Below are positions 1 through 8,650 of a stretch of 64,000 bases of DNA, one piece after another. Made by a program: the position numbers and the translations under genes. The DNA is taken from the NCBI GenBank assembly GCA_019455285.1, contig JACFMS010000019.1, positions 1 to 64,000 of the forward strand. Reading direction: 5' to 3'. Origin of the DNA: Sphingomonadales bacterium (GTDB lineage Bacteria; Pseudomonadota; Alphaproteobacteria; Sphingomonadales; Govanellaceae). The notes beneath the pieces are model-generated. The model was not told the DNA's origin. It ran no database searches and saw only the letters and a program-made list of their open reading frames with translations. Position 1 is the first letter of the stretch. Every line of letters begins with the position of its first letter.

Positions 1-351
1 CCTGTCTCGTTGGGCTTGCGGGCGGCGGCGCAGTTCGATGGCCCGGCGGAGGTCTATGGGTTCCACGCCCTGGCGCTGGGGGCGATTGGCGGCTTGACGC
101 TGGCGATGATGGCGCGCAGCGCCCGCGGCCATACCGGCCGTCCCTTGCGCGCCGGGCGGGCGGAGATCGCCGCCTTCGCGCTGATCCAGACAGCGGCGCT
201 GGCGCGGGTGGTGTTGCCGCAGCTCTCCTCCGACCTATGGACGCCCGCCATCGCCCTGGCGGCGGCCTCATGGTCGGTGGCGTTTTTGTTGTTCTTCGGC
301 CGCTTCCTGCCGATCCTGACGCAGCCGCGGTTCGACGGCCGGCCGGGATAA
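1..351 (+). CDS. nnrS: NnrS family membrane protein, C-terminal part (5' end outside window)
   Basis: The frame is open from the first base, so this is the C-terminal ~116 residues of a longer protein. It shows the NnrS-type signature HALALGAIGG...TLAMMARSARGHTGRPL followed by hydrophobic segments (AFALIQTAALARVVLPQL and AIALAAASWSVAFLLFFG) that would be membrane helices. NnrS proteins are haem- and copper-containing membrane proteins associated with nitric oxide metabolism in denitrifiers and relatives; that role is family knowledge and nothing nearby confirms denitrification. The gene ends in a strong hairpin terminator and faces the cold-shock gene convergently. Confidence 0.75.
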   Translation, partial: PVSLGLRAAAQFDGPAEVYGFHALALGAIGGLTLAMMARSARGHTGRPLRAGRAEIAAFALIQTAALARVVLPQLSSDLWTPAIALAAASWSVAFLLFFGRFLPILTQPRFDGRPG

Positions 352-358
352 AAGAAAA

Positions 359-395
359 CGCCCGCAGTCCCAAAGGGACGCGGGCGGATTTTTTA
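359..395 (+). terminator. Rho-independent terminator, probably bidirectional
   Basis: A perfect stem CGCCCGC/GCGGGCG (359-365 with 380-386) continues into GTCCC-aaa-GGGAC (367-379). It is followed on the plus strand by six T (389-394) and on the minus strand by a T-rich stretch (complement of 349-358). It lies between the convergent NnrS gene and the cold-shock gene and can serve both. Confidence 0.85.
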
Positions 396-412
396 GTGTG
401 TAGTGGCGCGTC

Positions 413-619
413 TTAGAGGGCGCGCAGGTTGATCGCTGATTCGCGACCGTCACGGCCTTTTTCCAGGTCATAAGAGACCTTCTGGCCGTCGGCCAGCGAG
501 CCGATGCCGGAGCGCTCGACGGCGCTGATGTGGACGAAAACGTCCTTGCCGCCAGTGTCGGGCTGGATGAAACCGAAGCCCTTTTGAGAGTTAAACCATT
601 TTACCGTACCGTTAGCCAT
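413..619 (-). CDS. cspA: Cold-shock protein, CspA family
   Basis: A 68-residue single cold-shock domain that binds single-stranded RNA/DNA and acts as an RNA chaperone in the cytoplasm. RNP1 (KGFGFIQP, about residues 13-20) and RNP2 (DVFVHISAV, about 26-34) are both intact and the length is normal for the family. It lies 118 bp downstream of an RhlE-type helicase on the same strand; cold-shock proteins and DEAD-box helicases both unwind structured RNA, so joint use is plausible. It ends just before the bidirectional terminator. Whether it is cold-inducible or constitutive cannot be told from the sequence. The paralogue letter is uncertain. Confidence 0.93.
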   Translation of the reverse strand: MANGTVKWFNSQKGFGFIQPDTGGKDVFVHISAVERSGIGSLADGQKVSYDLEKGRDGRESAINLRAL

Positions 620-680
620 GTATCGTCTCCAAAGATGTCAGTAAGTTTGAACGCGCGGGAAGGTTACTACACCAGGTTCC

Positions 681-736
681 TGCGCCCGCCCGGTCGGGCG
701 CACCTGATGGGTGCTTGTCCGGATAATCTAATCCGG
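681..736. repeat. Two short inverted repeats in the leader of the cold-shock gene
   Basis: TGCGCCCG/CGGGCGCA (681-688 with 695-702) and CCGGAT/ATCCGG (719-724 with 731-736) lie between the helicase stop codon and the cold-shock start codon. Neither is followed by a T-run on the minus strand, so these look more like leader-RNA structure or processing hairpins than terminators (inference). Confidence 0.45.
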
Positions 737-737
737 T

Positions 738-1985
<1,248 letters not shown>

Positions 1986-2222
1986 GTTATTATTAATCCT
2001 AAACACCAGGTGCCGCACATCGGTCCACGATGTTGCTGCGGCGCGTGTCGTCAATTCCCACGCGCTTCTGGGTCGGACGAAATTTCAAGGGATTATCTCG
2101 GATGAACCGCCGCCCCAAGGGGCAAGAAGTTGCGCGATCACGAGAAATCAGCGTGGCGTATAGATGAGCGTCCGGACCTTGAATGTCAAGGAGAATTCCA
2201 CAGGGGTGAAATTAGCAGGCTT

Positions 2223-2316
2223 CCATAGAAGTCTATGGTGGGCCGTTCGTGGTGAGCCTGTCGAACCATGAACGGCATAAATTCTGCTGTCCTTCGACAA
2301 GCTCAGGATGAGCAGA
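2223..2316. repeat. Dispersed palindromic repeat, TTCGACAAGCTCA / TTCGACAGGCTCA family
   Basis: The 363-bp gap between the helicase start (1985) and the next gene (stop at 2349) contains no credible gene. It holds three hairpins: CCATAGA/TCTATGG (2223-2238), a GCCGTTC..GAACGGC hairpin whose loop region reads GAGCCTGTCGAA (2242-2276), and CTGCT..AGCAG around CTTCGACAAGCTCAGG (2284-2315). The last two share their core with the copy at 11503-11577, so this is one dispersed intergenic repeat family. The promoter of the helicase must also lie in this gap, but I see no clear -35/-10. Confidence 0.75.
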
Positions 2317-2348
2317 TTTCTAGATTTCGGCTTTGTCAGCCGCCTATT

Positions 2349-3359
2349 TTAAAGTACGACGCGGGTACCCGCTCGCCTCTCCTGGGCGGCTTGAAAAACC
2401 GCCCAGGCGGCGGCCAAATCCTGGGCGGCGATACCCAGGGATTTGTAAACCGTGACCTCTTTCGGGCTGCGACGGCCTTCGATTTTGCCGGCCAGCACCG
2501 CGCCAATCTCGCCGGCAATATGGTCCTCCTTGATCAGGCCGGCCTGCAAAGCGGCCAGGAACTCGCCCGCCTGGTCCAGCGTCGAGGGCCGGTAATCCAC
2601 AAAAAAGCGGCTCTGGGCCACGGTTTCGCCGTCCACCTCGGCCGCAGTGGGCACACTCGATCCAACCAGGTTAAGGTGCTGGCCGGGACGCAACCATTCG
2701 CCCTTGAAAAACGGCGTTTTGGCGGCGGTTAGCGTGCAGATGATATCGGCCCCGGCGATGGCCGAGGCGAGGTCATCGGTGGCCGTCAGGCGGGCGGAAA
2801 CGGTTCGCCGCTGACAATCGATCACCGCCTGCGCCTTGGCCAGGTCACGGCCCCAGACCCGGATTTCCGTTAAGTCGCGGACGAGGGGCAGGGCCTGCAG
2901 ATGGGCATGAGCCTGTTCGCCGGTCCCCAAAATGGCCAGCACCTTCGCGTCGGCGCGGGCCAGCGCCCGGGTCGCCACCGCACTGGCGGCGGCGGTGCGG
3001 ATGGCGGTAATCACGTTGGCGTCCATCACCGCCAGCGGCCGCCCATGCTCAGGCTCGAAGAGGACGTAAAGCCCCAGGTGAGAGGGAAAGCCATGTTTGG
3101 GGTTATCCGGAAACAGGCTGATAAGCTTGATGCCAAAACAGTCCGGCTTGCCAAGATGCCCGGCCATCATGCCCAGCATGCCCTTTTTGTTCAAAAGCGG
3201 CATGCCCCGGCGCAGCGGCAGCTCGGCGTTGCCGGCGCTGACCTCGACCATGGCCGCGGCTACCGCCTCGATGCACAGCGGAAAGGTTAGCAGCCGTTCG
3301 ACCTCACGGCCGGAGATCCACAACACCTCGATGCCGTCGCTGGCGAAGGAAAAGGACAT
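2349..3359 (-). CDS. Ornithine cyclodeaminase / mu-crystallin family protein
   Basis: The protein is 336 residues, the usual family length (~310-350). It is an NAD(P)-dependent enzyme; members deaminate ornithine to proline, reduce cyclic imines or act as amino-acid dehydrogenases. Family features are the N-terminal substrate region (LPLRRGMPLLNKKG, GIKLISLFPDN), MDANVITAIRTAAASAVATRAL (about 110-130), and the Rossmann motif VLAILGTGEQAHAHLQAL (about 143-160), where Gly-X-Gly binds the nucleotide. The exact substrate cannot be assigned. It is a single gene on the minus strand with a weak ribosome-binding site, 69 bp from the hydroxylase gene. Confidence 0.85.
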   Translation of the reverse strand: MSFSFASDGIEVLWISGREVERLLTFPLCIEAVAAAMVEVSAGNAELPLRRGMPLLNKKGMLGMMAGHLGKPDCFGIKLISLFPDNPKHGFPSHLGLYVLFEPEHGRPLAVMDANVITAIRTAAASAVATRALARADAKVLAILGTGEQAHAHLQALPLVRDLTEIRVWGRDLAKAQAVIDCQRRTVSARLTATDDLASAIAGADIICTLTAAKTPFFKGEWLRPGQHLNLVGSSVPTAAEVDGETVAQSRFFVDYRPSTLDQAGEFLAALQAGLIKEDHIAGEIGAVLAGKIEGRRSPKEVTVYKSLGIAAQDLAAAWAVFQAAQERRAGTRVVL

Positions 3360-3428
3360 GGTCTAAAGGCTCCCGTTGCGCTAGGTGACGGGATAAGCTC
3401 TAGCCGAAGAATTGTTTGATATCAACCT

Positions 3429-4262
3429 TTATGACGAACGCTCGGCGGCGCGGTTTTGGGGCTGCGGAAGGAACGGCGCCGTGAGCATCCAGGACAAGCC
3501 GAGGCATTGCTCATCACGCATCTCCGGCAGCCCGAGGGACATGCCTTGATGGCCCGCCGCCGGCTGCGGGCGATAGGTCTGCATCAGCTTATCCCAGAAC
3601 GGGAAGACGGCACCGTAATTGCTGTCTTGTTCGACGCGCGCCGTGGAGTGATGCACGCGATGCATGTCGGGGGTGACGATGAGGGTGCGAAGAAGGCGAT
3701 CCAAACCCAGCGGCAAGCGGGCATTGGCGTGGACGAAAACGCCGGAGATGGCGGTCGCGGCTTCCATCAGGGCAACCACCGCCGGCGGCGCGCCGACCAA
3801 CATCACGGCGGCGACGACGAAGCCCATGGAATAAAGCCCTTCCAACGGATGGAAGCGCAGGCCGACGGTAAAATCGTAATCAAGGTCGGCGTGATGCACG
3901 CGATGCAGCCGCCATAGCGGCGACCAATGGTGCAGCAAAAAGTGTTGCAGGTAGCGGGCAAAATCGATGGCGAGAATGCTGACGACGGCGGCGATCCAAA
4001 ATGGCGCGTTAATAAGGTTAAAGAGCCCAAATCGCCAATCTTCCGCCAGCAACGCCATGCCCACCGCCGCCATGGGAAATACCAGGCGGATGACGATGAT
4101 GTCGAGTATGGTGATGGCGAAATTGCCGGTCCAGCGCCGCTTGAGGGACTGCGTCAAGGCACGGCGCGGCGCCGCCATCTCCCACACGGCGACGGCGGTC
4201 AGCGCCAAAAAATACGAGACGGAATAGATCTCCCGCTCGTTGGCTAGAATAAAATCGATCAC
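3429..4262 (-). CDS. Sterol desaturase / fatty acid hydroxylase family membrane protein
   Basis: A 277-residue integral membrane di-iron enzyme. Histidine clusters are in place: HFLLHH (about 111-116), HRVHH (about 124-128) and the later HRVHHS (about 204-209). Several hydrophobic segments precede and separate them (for example VVSILAIDFARYL and GFVVAAVMLVGAPPAVVALM). The family hydroxylates or desaturates sterols, fatty acids or other lipid chains; the substrate here is unknown. The start codon lies five bases after the stop of a tiny PEP-CTERM gene, and a second PEP-CTERM gene is upstream, so the three probably form one operon behind the sigma-54-type site at 4766-4781. That pairing is unusual and is discussed in the findings. 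Confidence 0.85.
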   Translation of the reverse strand: MIDFILANEREIYSVSYFLALTAVAVWEMAAPRRALTQSLKRRWTGNFAITILDIIVIRLVFPMAAVGMALLAEDWRFGLFNLINAPFWIAAVVSILAIDFARYLQHFLLHHWSPLWRLHRVHHADLDYDFTVGLRFHPLEGLYSMGFVVAAVMLVGAPPAVVALMEAATAISGVFVHANARLPLGLDRLLRTLIVTPDMHRVHHSTARVEQDSNYGAVFPFWDKLMQTYRPQPAAGHQGMSLGLPEMRDEQCLGLSWMLTAPFLPQPQNRAAERSS

Positions 4263-4267
4263 TGTTC

Positions 4268-4438
4268 CTAGCGGCGGAACAAACGATAGGCCAAGGCGGC
4301 GCCCGCCGCCGATACCGCCATGATGCTCAGGGTCGTCGGTTCAGGCACCGGCACCGGCGCGGTGGTGGCCCAGGCCGGCGATGCGGCGGCAATGCCGGCA
4401 AGTGTCAATCCAAAGGCGCGAACAACGGTCTTCAGCAT
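4268..4438 (-). CDS. Very short PEP-CTERM protein (second of a pair)
   Basis: The protein is 56 residues from the ATG at 4438, chosen because GGAGG sits six bases upstream; the longer frame to 4486 has no such signal. It has a Sec signal peptide (residues 1-24, cleavage after AWA), seven residues (TTAPVPV), the PEP motif PEP at 32-34, a hydrophobic helix (about 37-51) and a basic RLFRR end. This is the architecture of exosortase-processed PEP-CTERM sorting signals, but with almost no mature protein. The neighbour at 4499-4684 is a paralogue with the same helix and tail. No exosortase gene lies in the window. Confidence 0.8.
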   Translation of the reverse strand: MLKTVVRAFGLTLAGIAAASPAWATTAPVPVPEPTTLSIMAVSAAGAALAYRLFRR

Positions 4439-4498
4439 TATTGCCTCCACAATTAGAAGTTTAGGCCGCCCAGGGTGAGCGGCCACACTCCAGCTACC

Positions 4499-4684
4499 TT
4501 ACTTACGGCGGAATAGACGATACGCAACCGCCGCGCCGGCCGAGGCGACGGCGAATATACCCATGGTGGTGGGCTCCGGAATCGGTGCCGGCGCGGTGCC
4601 GGCAAAAACCACCGTTGGCGCGGTCAAGACGCCGACCGCGACGCCTGCCACCATGCCTTTTACAAGAACGTCTAATGATTTCAT
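4499..4684 (-). CDS. Very short PEP-CTERM protein (first of a pair)
   Basis: The protein is 61 residues from the ATG at 4684, preceded by GAGGG at nine bases; the frame is open upstream to 4741 without a better start. It has a signal peptide (1-28, cleavage after VFA), seven residues (GTAPAPI), PEP at 36-38, a hydrophobic helix (about 41-55) and a basic end RLFRRK. Compared with the 4268-4438 protein, the spacer, PEP motif, helix length and AYRLFRR terminus match, so the two arose by tandem duplication. A sigma-54-type promoter lies about 80 bp upstream. The function is unknown; the family knowledge is only that such tails are membrane-anchored and cut by exosortase. Confidence 0.8.
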   Translation of the reverse strand: MKSLDVLVKGMVAGVAVGVLTAPTVVFAGTAPAPIPEPTTMGIFAVASAGAAVAYRLFRRK

Positions 4685-4765
4685 GATCAGCATCCCTCTT
4701 ACCTTTATGTTGATCTTGCGACGGGGCAGCAAAAACGCCACATCGCCCCCGCAGCGGAGTTGCCA

Positions 4766-4781
4766 CGCAATATTTATGCCA
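4766..4781 (-). promoter_or_regulatory. Candidate sigma-54 (RpoN) promoter for the PEP-CTERM operon
   Basis: Reading the minus strand, the site is TGGCATAAATATTGCG. It keeps the invariant GG (-24) and GC (-12) at the exact consensus spacing of TGGCAC-N5-TTGC. It would start transcription about 70 bases before the ATG at 4684. The upstream stretch 4790-4887 is AT-rich and could hold integration-host-factor or enhancer-binding sites. Regulation of PEP-CTERM genes by RpoN together with PrsK/PrsR is known in other bacteria; its operation here is inference. Confidence 0.55.
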
Positions 4782-4887
4782 GGGAAAAATGTATAGCTAT
4801 TTTATATAGTTATTATGATCATGCGACGGAAGGTATGATGAAATCGTAAGAAAATCCGACAGTTATCGAGGGAATAGCGCTATATGA

Positions 4888-6426
4888 TCAGGCGGATTTC
4901 TGGAGATTCTGCCGCATACGTCGCGTCGTCTTGGCTTGCTTGGCGGCTTTAAAAGGAGCGGCGTCGTCGACGCTGCCGTCCTCTTCTCGGTAGACCACCG
5001 CCTGGCGGGCGCTGCCGAAGGTCAATTTCAGTTCCGAGGGGGTTGCAGCGGAGATTTCGCAGGATATTTGGCAAACGTCAGCCAGCTTCCATAACGAAAA
5101 CAGGCGCATGTCCATGCTTTCCGAGGAGCGGATGACATCATCGAAGTTGAGGTTATTGAGCCGGTCCAGATCGTGAAAAATTGAGGTCAGGGCGCTCGTC
5201 TGCGCGCCGCCCACGTCGCGAATAACGACGCTCTCGCCTTCGTCATCGAGATGTAAGATCCGCGGTTCCTTGCTTCTGGACGTGAACAGCTCCAAGAAGA
5301 CCTCGCAATAGCTCTCGATCATCTCGGGTATGGCTAATACCGGAAATGCAGTTGTGGCTGCCTTGAGGGTGAGGACCTCATCATCCTCCTGACGATTGAT
5401 GCGCTTGGCGATAGACTGGAAAATATCGATGATATTGACCTCCTCAGAATTGCTGTCATCGAAAACATCATCGATGCGGCGATACTCCAGAACGCTGTCA
5501 ATGAGTTTGCTCAGGCGGAGGCCGGCATCAACGACATAACGCATATATTCTTCGGCCTGATCGCGCCTGCCTTCTTGCGCATGATGCAGCGAAAGTTCGC
5601 TAAACCCCACCACGGCGTTCAGGGGTGTGCGCAATTCATGGGTAAATTGCGCGAAAAAGGCGCGCAGTCTTTTATCCGAGCGCGCCACTTCCGCCAGCGT
5701 CCTGCTTAACAGGATCTCGCGTTTTTCCAACTCCGTCACATCCCGTACGGTCGCCGTTGCCATGGGCGCGCCGTTCAAATCGCGATGGCGTACGATACGG
5801 GTGATGGTAGAGATTTCCCGTCCATCCTTGGTCAATCCCGGCACTATCCGCCACTTTCCCATGGTTCTGGCCGCTTCAGCCCCATCGGTGAAGTTTTTGG
5901 CGAATTCCTTGTGGCGGCGGCGGGATGGCGTGGGAATGAGCAAGTTAAGTGATTTGCCGATGATCTCCTCCGCCTTGTACCCGAACATGGCTTCTGCTTG
6001 ACGGCTGAAGTAGGTGATGTTCTGCCCAGCGTCGACGGAGATGACGGCATCGAAGGAGGCGTCCAAAATGCCTTGCAGAAAGTCATGGCTATTGCTGGCG
6101 CTTTGCTCTGCATGACGACGGGATTTTTCCAACCGCCCATATTCCCAATGAGCGACCCCCACCACCAGTAGTAAGACCGCGGCGACTGACAAAACATGAA
6201 GCAGGATCAACTGATCGGATTTTATGAAGAGCTGCTCGGCCGGCGAGAGGGTCACAAACAAATAGAAAGAAATGCTGGATAACACGCCGACGATCAGGGC
6301 GATGGGGAGCAGCCAAAATCCATGTTTTTTTCGGCTGTGGTCGGCGGCGGCGGTTGGCGGAAGTTGCAGCGGCGGTTCGTTGGCGGGTCGGCCGGTCTGT
6401 TGCGGCATGCCCAGTGTGATTGTCAT
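4888..6426 (-). CDS. Membrane PAS-domain histidine kinase with degenerate ATPase domain
   Basis: The protein is 512 residues. Two membrane helices lie near the N-terminus (about 36-58 and 73-93), then a PAS domain (about 112-230; ISVDAGQNITYFSRQAEAMFGYKAEEIIGK) with a PAC-like tail, then a HisKA dimerisation domain with the phospho-acceptor FTHELRTPLNAVVGFSEL (His near 262). The C-terminal part should be a HATPase_c domain, but the N box is replaced by a region reading ESYCEVFLELFTSR and the G1 box DxGxG by DVGGAQ. ATP binding is therefore doubtful. It could act as a pseudokinase, be phosphorylated by a partner, or only sense. It lies upstream of, and on the same strand as, the PEP-CTERM operon. 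No response regulator is adjacent. Confidence 0.8.
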   Translation of the reverse strand: MTITLGMPQQTGRPANEPPLQLPPTAAADHSRKKHGFWLLPIALIVGVLSSISFYLFVTLSPAEQLFIKSDQLILLHVLSVAAVLLLVVGVAHWEYGRLEKSRRHAEQSASNSHDFLQGILDASFDAVISVDAGQNITYFSRQAEAMFGYKAEEIIGKSLNLLIPTPSRRRHKEFAKNFTDGAEAARTMGKWRIVPGLTKDGREISTITRIVRHRDLNGAPMATATVRDVTELEKREILLSRTLAEVARSDKRLRAFFAQFTHELRTPLNAVVGFSELSLHHAQEGRRDQAEEYMRYVVDAGLRLSKLIDSVLEYRRIDDVFDDSNSEEVNIIDIFQSIAKRINRQEDDEVLTLKAATTAFPVLAIPEMIESYCEVFLELFTSRSKEPRILHLDDEGESVVIRDVGGAQTSALTSIFHDLDRLNNLNFDDVIRSSESMDMRLFSLWKLADVCQISCEISAATPSELKLTFGSARQAVVYREEDGSVDDAAPFKAAKQAKTTRRMRQNLQKSA

Positions 6427-6678
6427 TGTTTTACCCCACAGCCCAGTAAGTCGAGCATGATTGTAGTTAGAGAAGCGGCTGCGACGCGGAGCGTGGGGCC
6501 TACCCTTGGCGCAGACGTGACTGTTTGATAAAAAACAAACAACCCTTTCCTTTATATAACATAGATTTCAAAAATAGATTAATATTTTATTATGATTAGA
6601 CGATCTTCCTCTATGAGTTGCGGCAATGAATAGAGATATTTAGCGGATGCCGCCTCCGTGGCGGAGCATTGCCGGAGT

Positions 6679-7632
6679 TTATCTGCCTACTGCCGCCGCC
6701 AGCAATTGTTGCAAGACGGTAAACGGCGCCTGTGGGGAGGCAGGGGCATAGCGAAGAGAACGGCCGAAGACCGCAGCGAGTTTGTTGATGGCTCGTCCCT
6801 GCCGGAGCAGCCGGGCCTCCTCCATTAGAAATTTGGCGATCTGCCGTTGCAGCACGGCGCGACATTCGCGCATCATTGGGTCATGCAAATGTTTTTCATA
6901 GATCTTGATCTTCCAGGCGCGCGACGGCTCAATCTGGGTCATGGAGCTGCCGTGTATGCGATAATAGGTAACAGGGGTACGGGTGAAAATGTAATCCTCC
7001 GTCCGCGCCAGACGCAGCCACATGTCGATGTCTTCGGCCTTACCAAGGTTCTCATCAAATAATCCATGGGCCAGCATCCGATCGCGGCGGACCATGACTG
7101 CGCTGGGCATTGCCAGGGTGATGGTGGCGAATATTTTTACCGGCTGCGCTAGTCGCACGTACGCGGCGGCGTCGCCATAAAGCCAGTCGCGGGTGTGGGG
7201 GCGCGTGGCGTAGAAGGGCTGCTCGCTCGGCCGCAGCTCGGCATCGCAATAAATGAAGTCGCCGCCGATCCAAGTGGCGTCCGGATATGCATCGAGCGCC
7301 GCCATCCGCGCCGCCAGGGCGCCCTCGAGAAATGCGTCGTCGGCGTCAAGCAAGGCAAGCCAATCGGCATCCGACGCTCGAATGGCGAAATTGCGCGCGC
7401 CGGGACAGCCTTTATGGCCTTCATTCACCAGCACGCGCACTTTGGGGATTTGCGATACTTCCTCCAGAACCGCGCAGGAGACGGGATCGCTGGAGCGGTC
7501 GTTGGCGATGATGATGTCTTTCAGAATGAAGTTATCGCCCTTTTGCGCCAGCACGGAAGCGACGGCCTGACGTAGATAAACGCCGGAATTATAGCTCGGG
7601 ATGACAACGGAGATGGTGGGTACGGAGGGCAA
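6679..7632 (-). CDS. Family 2 glycosyltransferase
   Basis: The protein is 317 residues from a TTG at 7632 with AAGGGA upstream. It is a GT-A fold enzyme with the N-terminal strand ISVVIPSYNSGVYLRQAVASV (about 7-27), NDRSSDP, the metal-binding LALLDADDAFLEG (DAD, near 94-99) and DIDMWLRLARTEDY in the acceptor region. It transfers a sugar from a nucleotide sugar to an unknown acceptor, probably in surface polysaccharide synthesis. No membrane helix is evident. It is a lone glycosyltransferase; the 252 bp between it and the kinase (6427-6678) are AT-rich around 6520-6610, presumably the kinase promoter, and contain no other gene. Confidence 0.88.
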   Translation of the reverse strand: MPSVPTISVVIPSYNSGVYLRQAVASVLAQKGDNFILKDIIIANDRSSDPVSCAVLEEVSQIPKVRVLVNEGHKGCPGARNFAIRASDADWLALLDADDAFLEGALAARMAALDAYPDATWIGGDFIYCDAELRPSEQPFYATRPHTRDWLYGDAAAYVRLAQPVKIFATITLAMPSAVMVRRDRMLAHGLFDENLGKAEDIDMWLRLARTEDYIFTRTPVTYYRIHGSSMTQIEPSRAWKIKIYEKHLHDPMMRECRAVLQRQIAKFLMEEARLLRQGRAINKLAAVFGRSLRYAPASPQAPFTVLQQLLAAAVGR

Positions 7633-7718
7633 ATCCTGGTCCCTTCTTTGCTGCCATAAGATTTATCCTCAGAAAGGTTACCGCCCTCTTAAGTGAGCTT
7701 AAAAGCCTGGCAAGCGCC

Positions 7719-8513
7719 TTATATGGGCGCGCTGACCGCGCCACCGTCCACCGGCAGAAAAACCCCGGTGACATAGCTGGCCCGCTCGGAGGCCAGGAAG
7801 GTCACCACGTCCGCCAGTTCCTCCGGACGGCCTAATCGACCGGCGGGAATGGCGGCGGTAATGGCGCGTTCAATCTCATCCTCGCTGATCTTGGTCCGCG
7901 TGGCGCGGCTTTGGAAGATCTGCGTCACCCGGTCGGTGCGGGTCCAGCCGGGACCGACGGTGTTGACGGTGATGTTGTCGGCGGCGCACTCGCCGGCCAG
8001 CGCCTTGGCCATGCCAACTACGCTCAAGCGCAGGCTGTTTGACAGCAGCAGATCGCGGATCGGCTGTTTGACTGAGTTGGAGGCGATGTTGATGATGCGT
8101 CCCCACTTCTGGCGGCGCATATGGGGCAAGGCCGCGCGGGACAGCCGTACCGCCGACATCACGGTGAGCTGATAGGCGCGCTGCCAGTCCTCGTCGGACA
8201 CCGCGTCAAAGGTGCCGGGCGGCGGCCCGCCGGCGTTGGTGACGAGGATATGAATGGCGCCATAAGCGGCCACCGTATCCGCCACCAGCCGTTCGATGTC
8301 CTCTGGTTTGGTCACGTCGGCGACGATGGCGCGCACCACCGCGCCGGGGACGGCGGCTTCAATCTCCGCTTTGGCGGCGCTGAGCGCCGGCTCCTGGCGG
8401 CCGCTGATCACCACCCGCGCCCCTTCGCGGGCCAACGCCAGCGCCGTCGCCTTGCCCAGCCCCTGGCTGGAGGCGGCGACAAGGGCGATTTTATCTTTCA
8501 GACCGAGATCCAT
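7719..8513 (-). CDS. SDR-family protein with atypical active site
   Basis: The protein is 264 residues, normal for classical short-chain dehydrogenases. The nucleotide-binding motif reads AASSQGLG where TGxxxGxG is expected, and NAGGPPPG is the usual NNAG element. The catalytic Ser is present (NIASNS), but the YxxxK pair is replaced: aligning SNSLRLSVVGMAK with YSASKAAVLGLTK gives Tyr to Ser and Lys to Arg. This pattern is known in one SDR subgroup related to beta-ketoacyl reductases. Activity is therefore uncertain and the substrate unknown. The end LPVDGG is standard. It is the last minus-strand gene before a divergent plus-strand cluster. Confidence 0.85.
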   Translation of the reverse strand: MDLGLKDKIALVAASSQGLGKATALALAREGARVVISGRQEPALSAAKAEIEAAVPGAVVRAIVADVTKPEDIERLVADTVAAYGAIHILVTNAGGPPPGTFDAVSDEDWQRAYQLTVMSAVRLSRAALPHMRRQKWGRIINIASNSVKQPIRDLLLSNSLRLSVVGMAKALAGECAADNITVNTVGPGWTRTDRVTQIFQSRATRTKISEDEIERAITAAIPAGRLGRPEELADVVTFLASERASYVTGVFLPVDGGAVSAPI

Positions 8514-8650
8514 GGCTGTTTACTCCGCTCCGCGTGACGATCGAGCGGGCAGTTTGCCAAAGCCTTACTCCCGGCACAATGCGCGATTCTCTTGATCGCG
8601 TGCGCCAGCTCGTTAGGATGCCCTTCGCGTAAGGGGGGAGGGAGTTTTTG

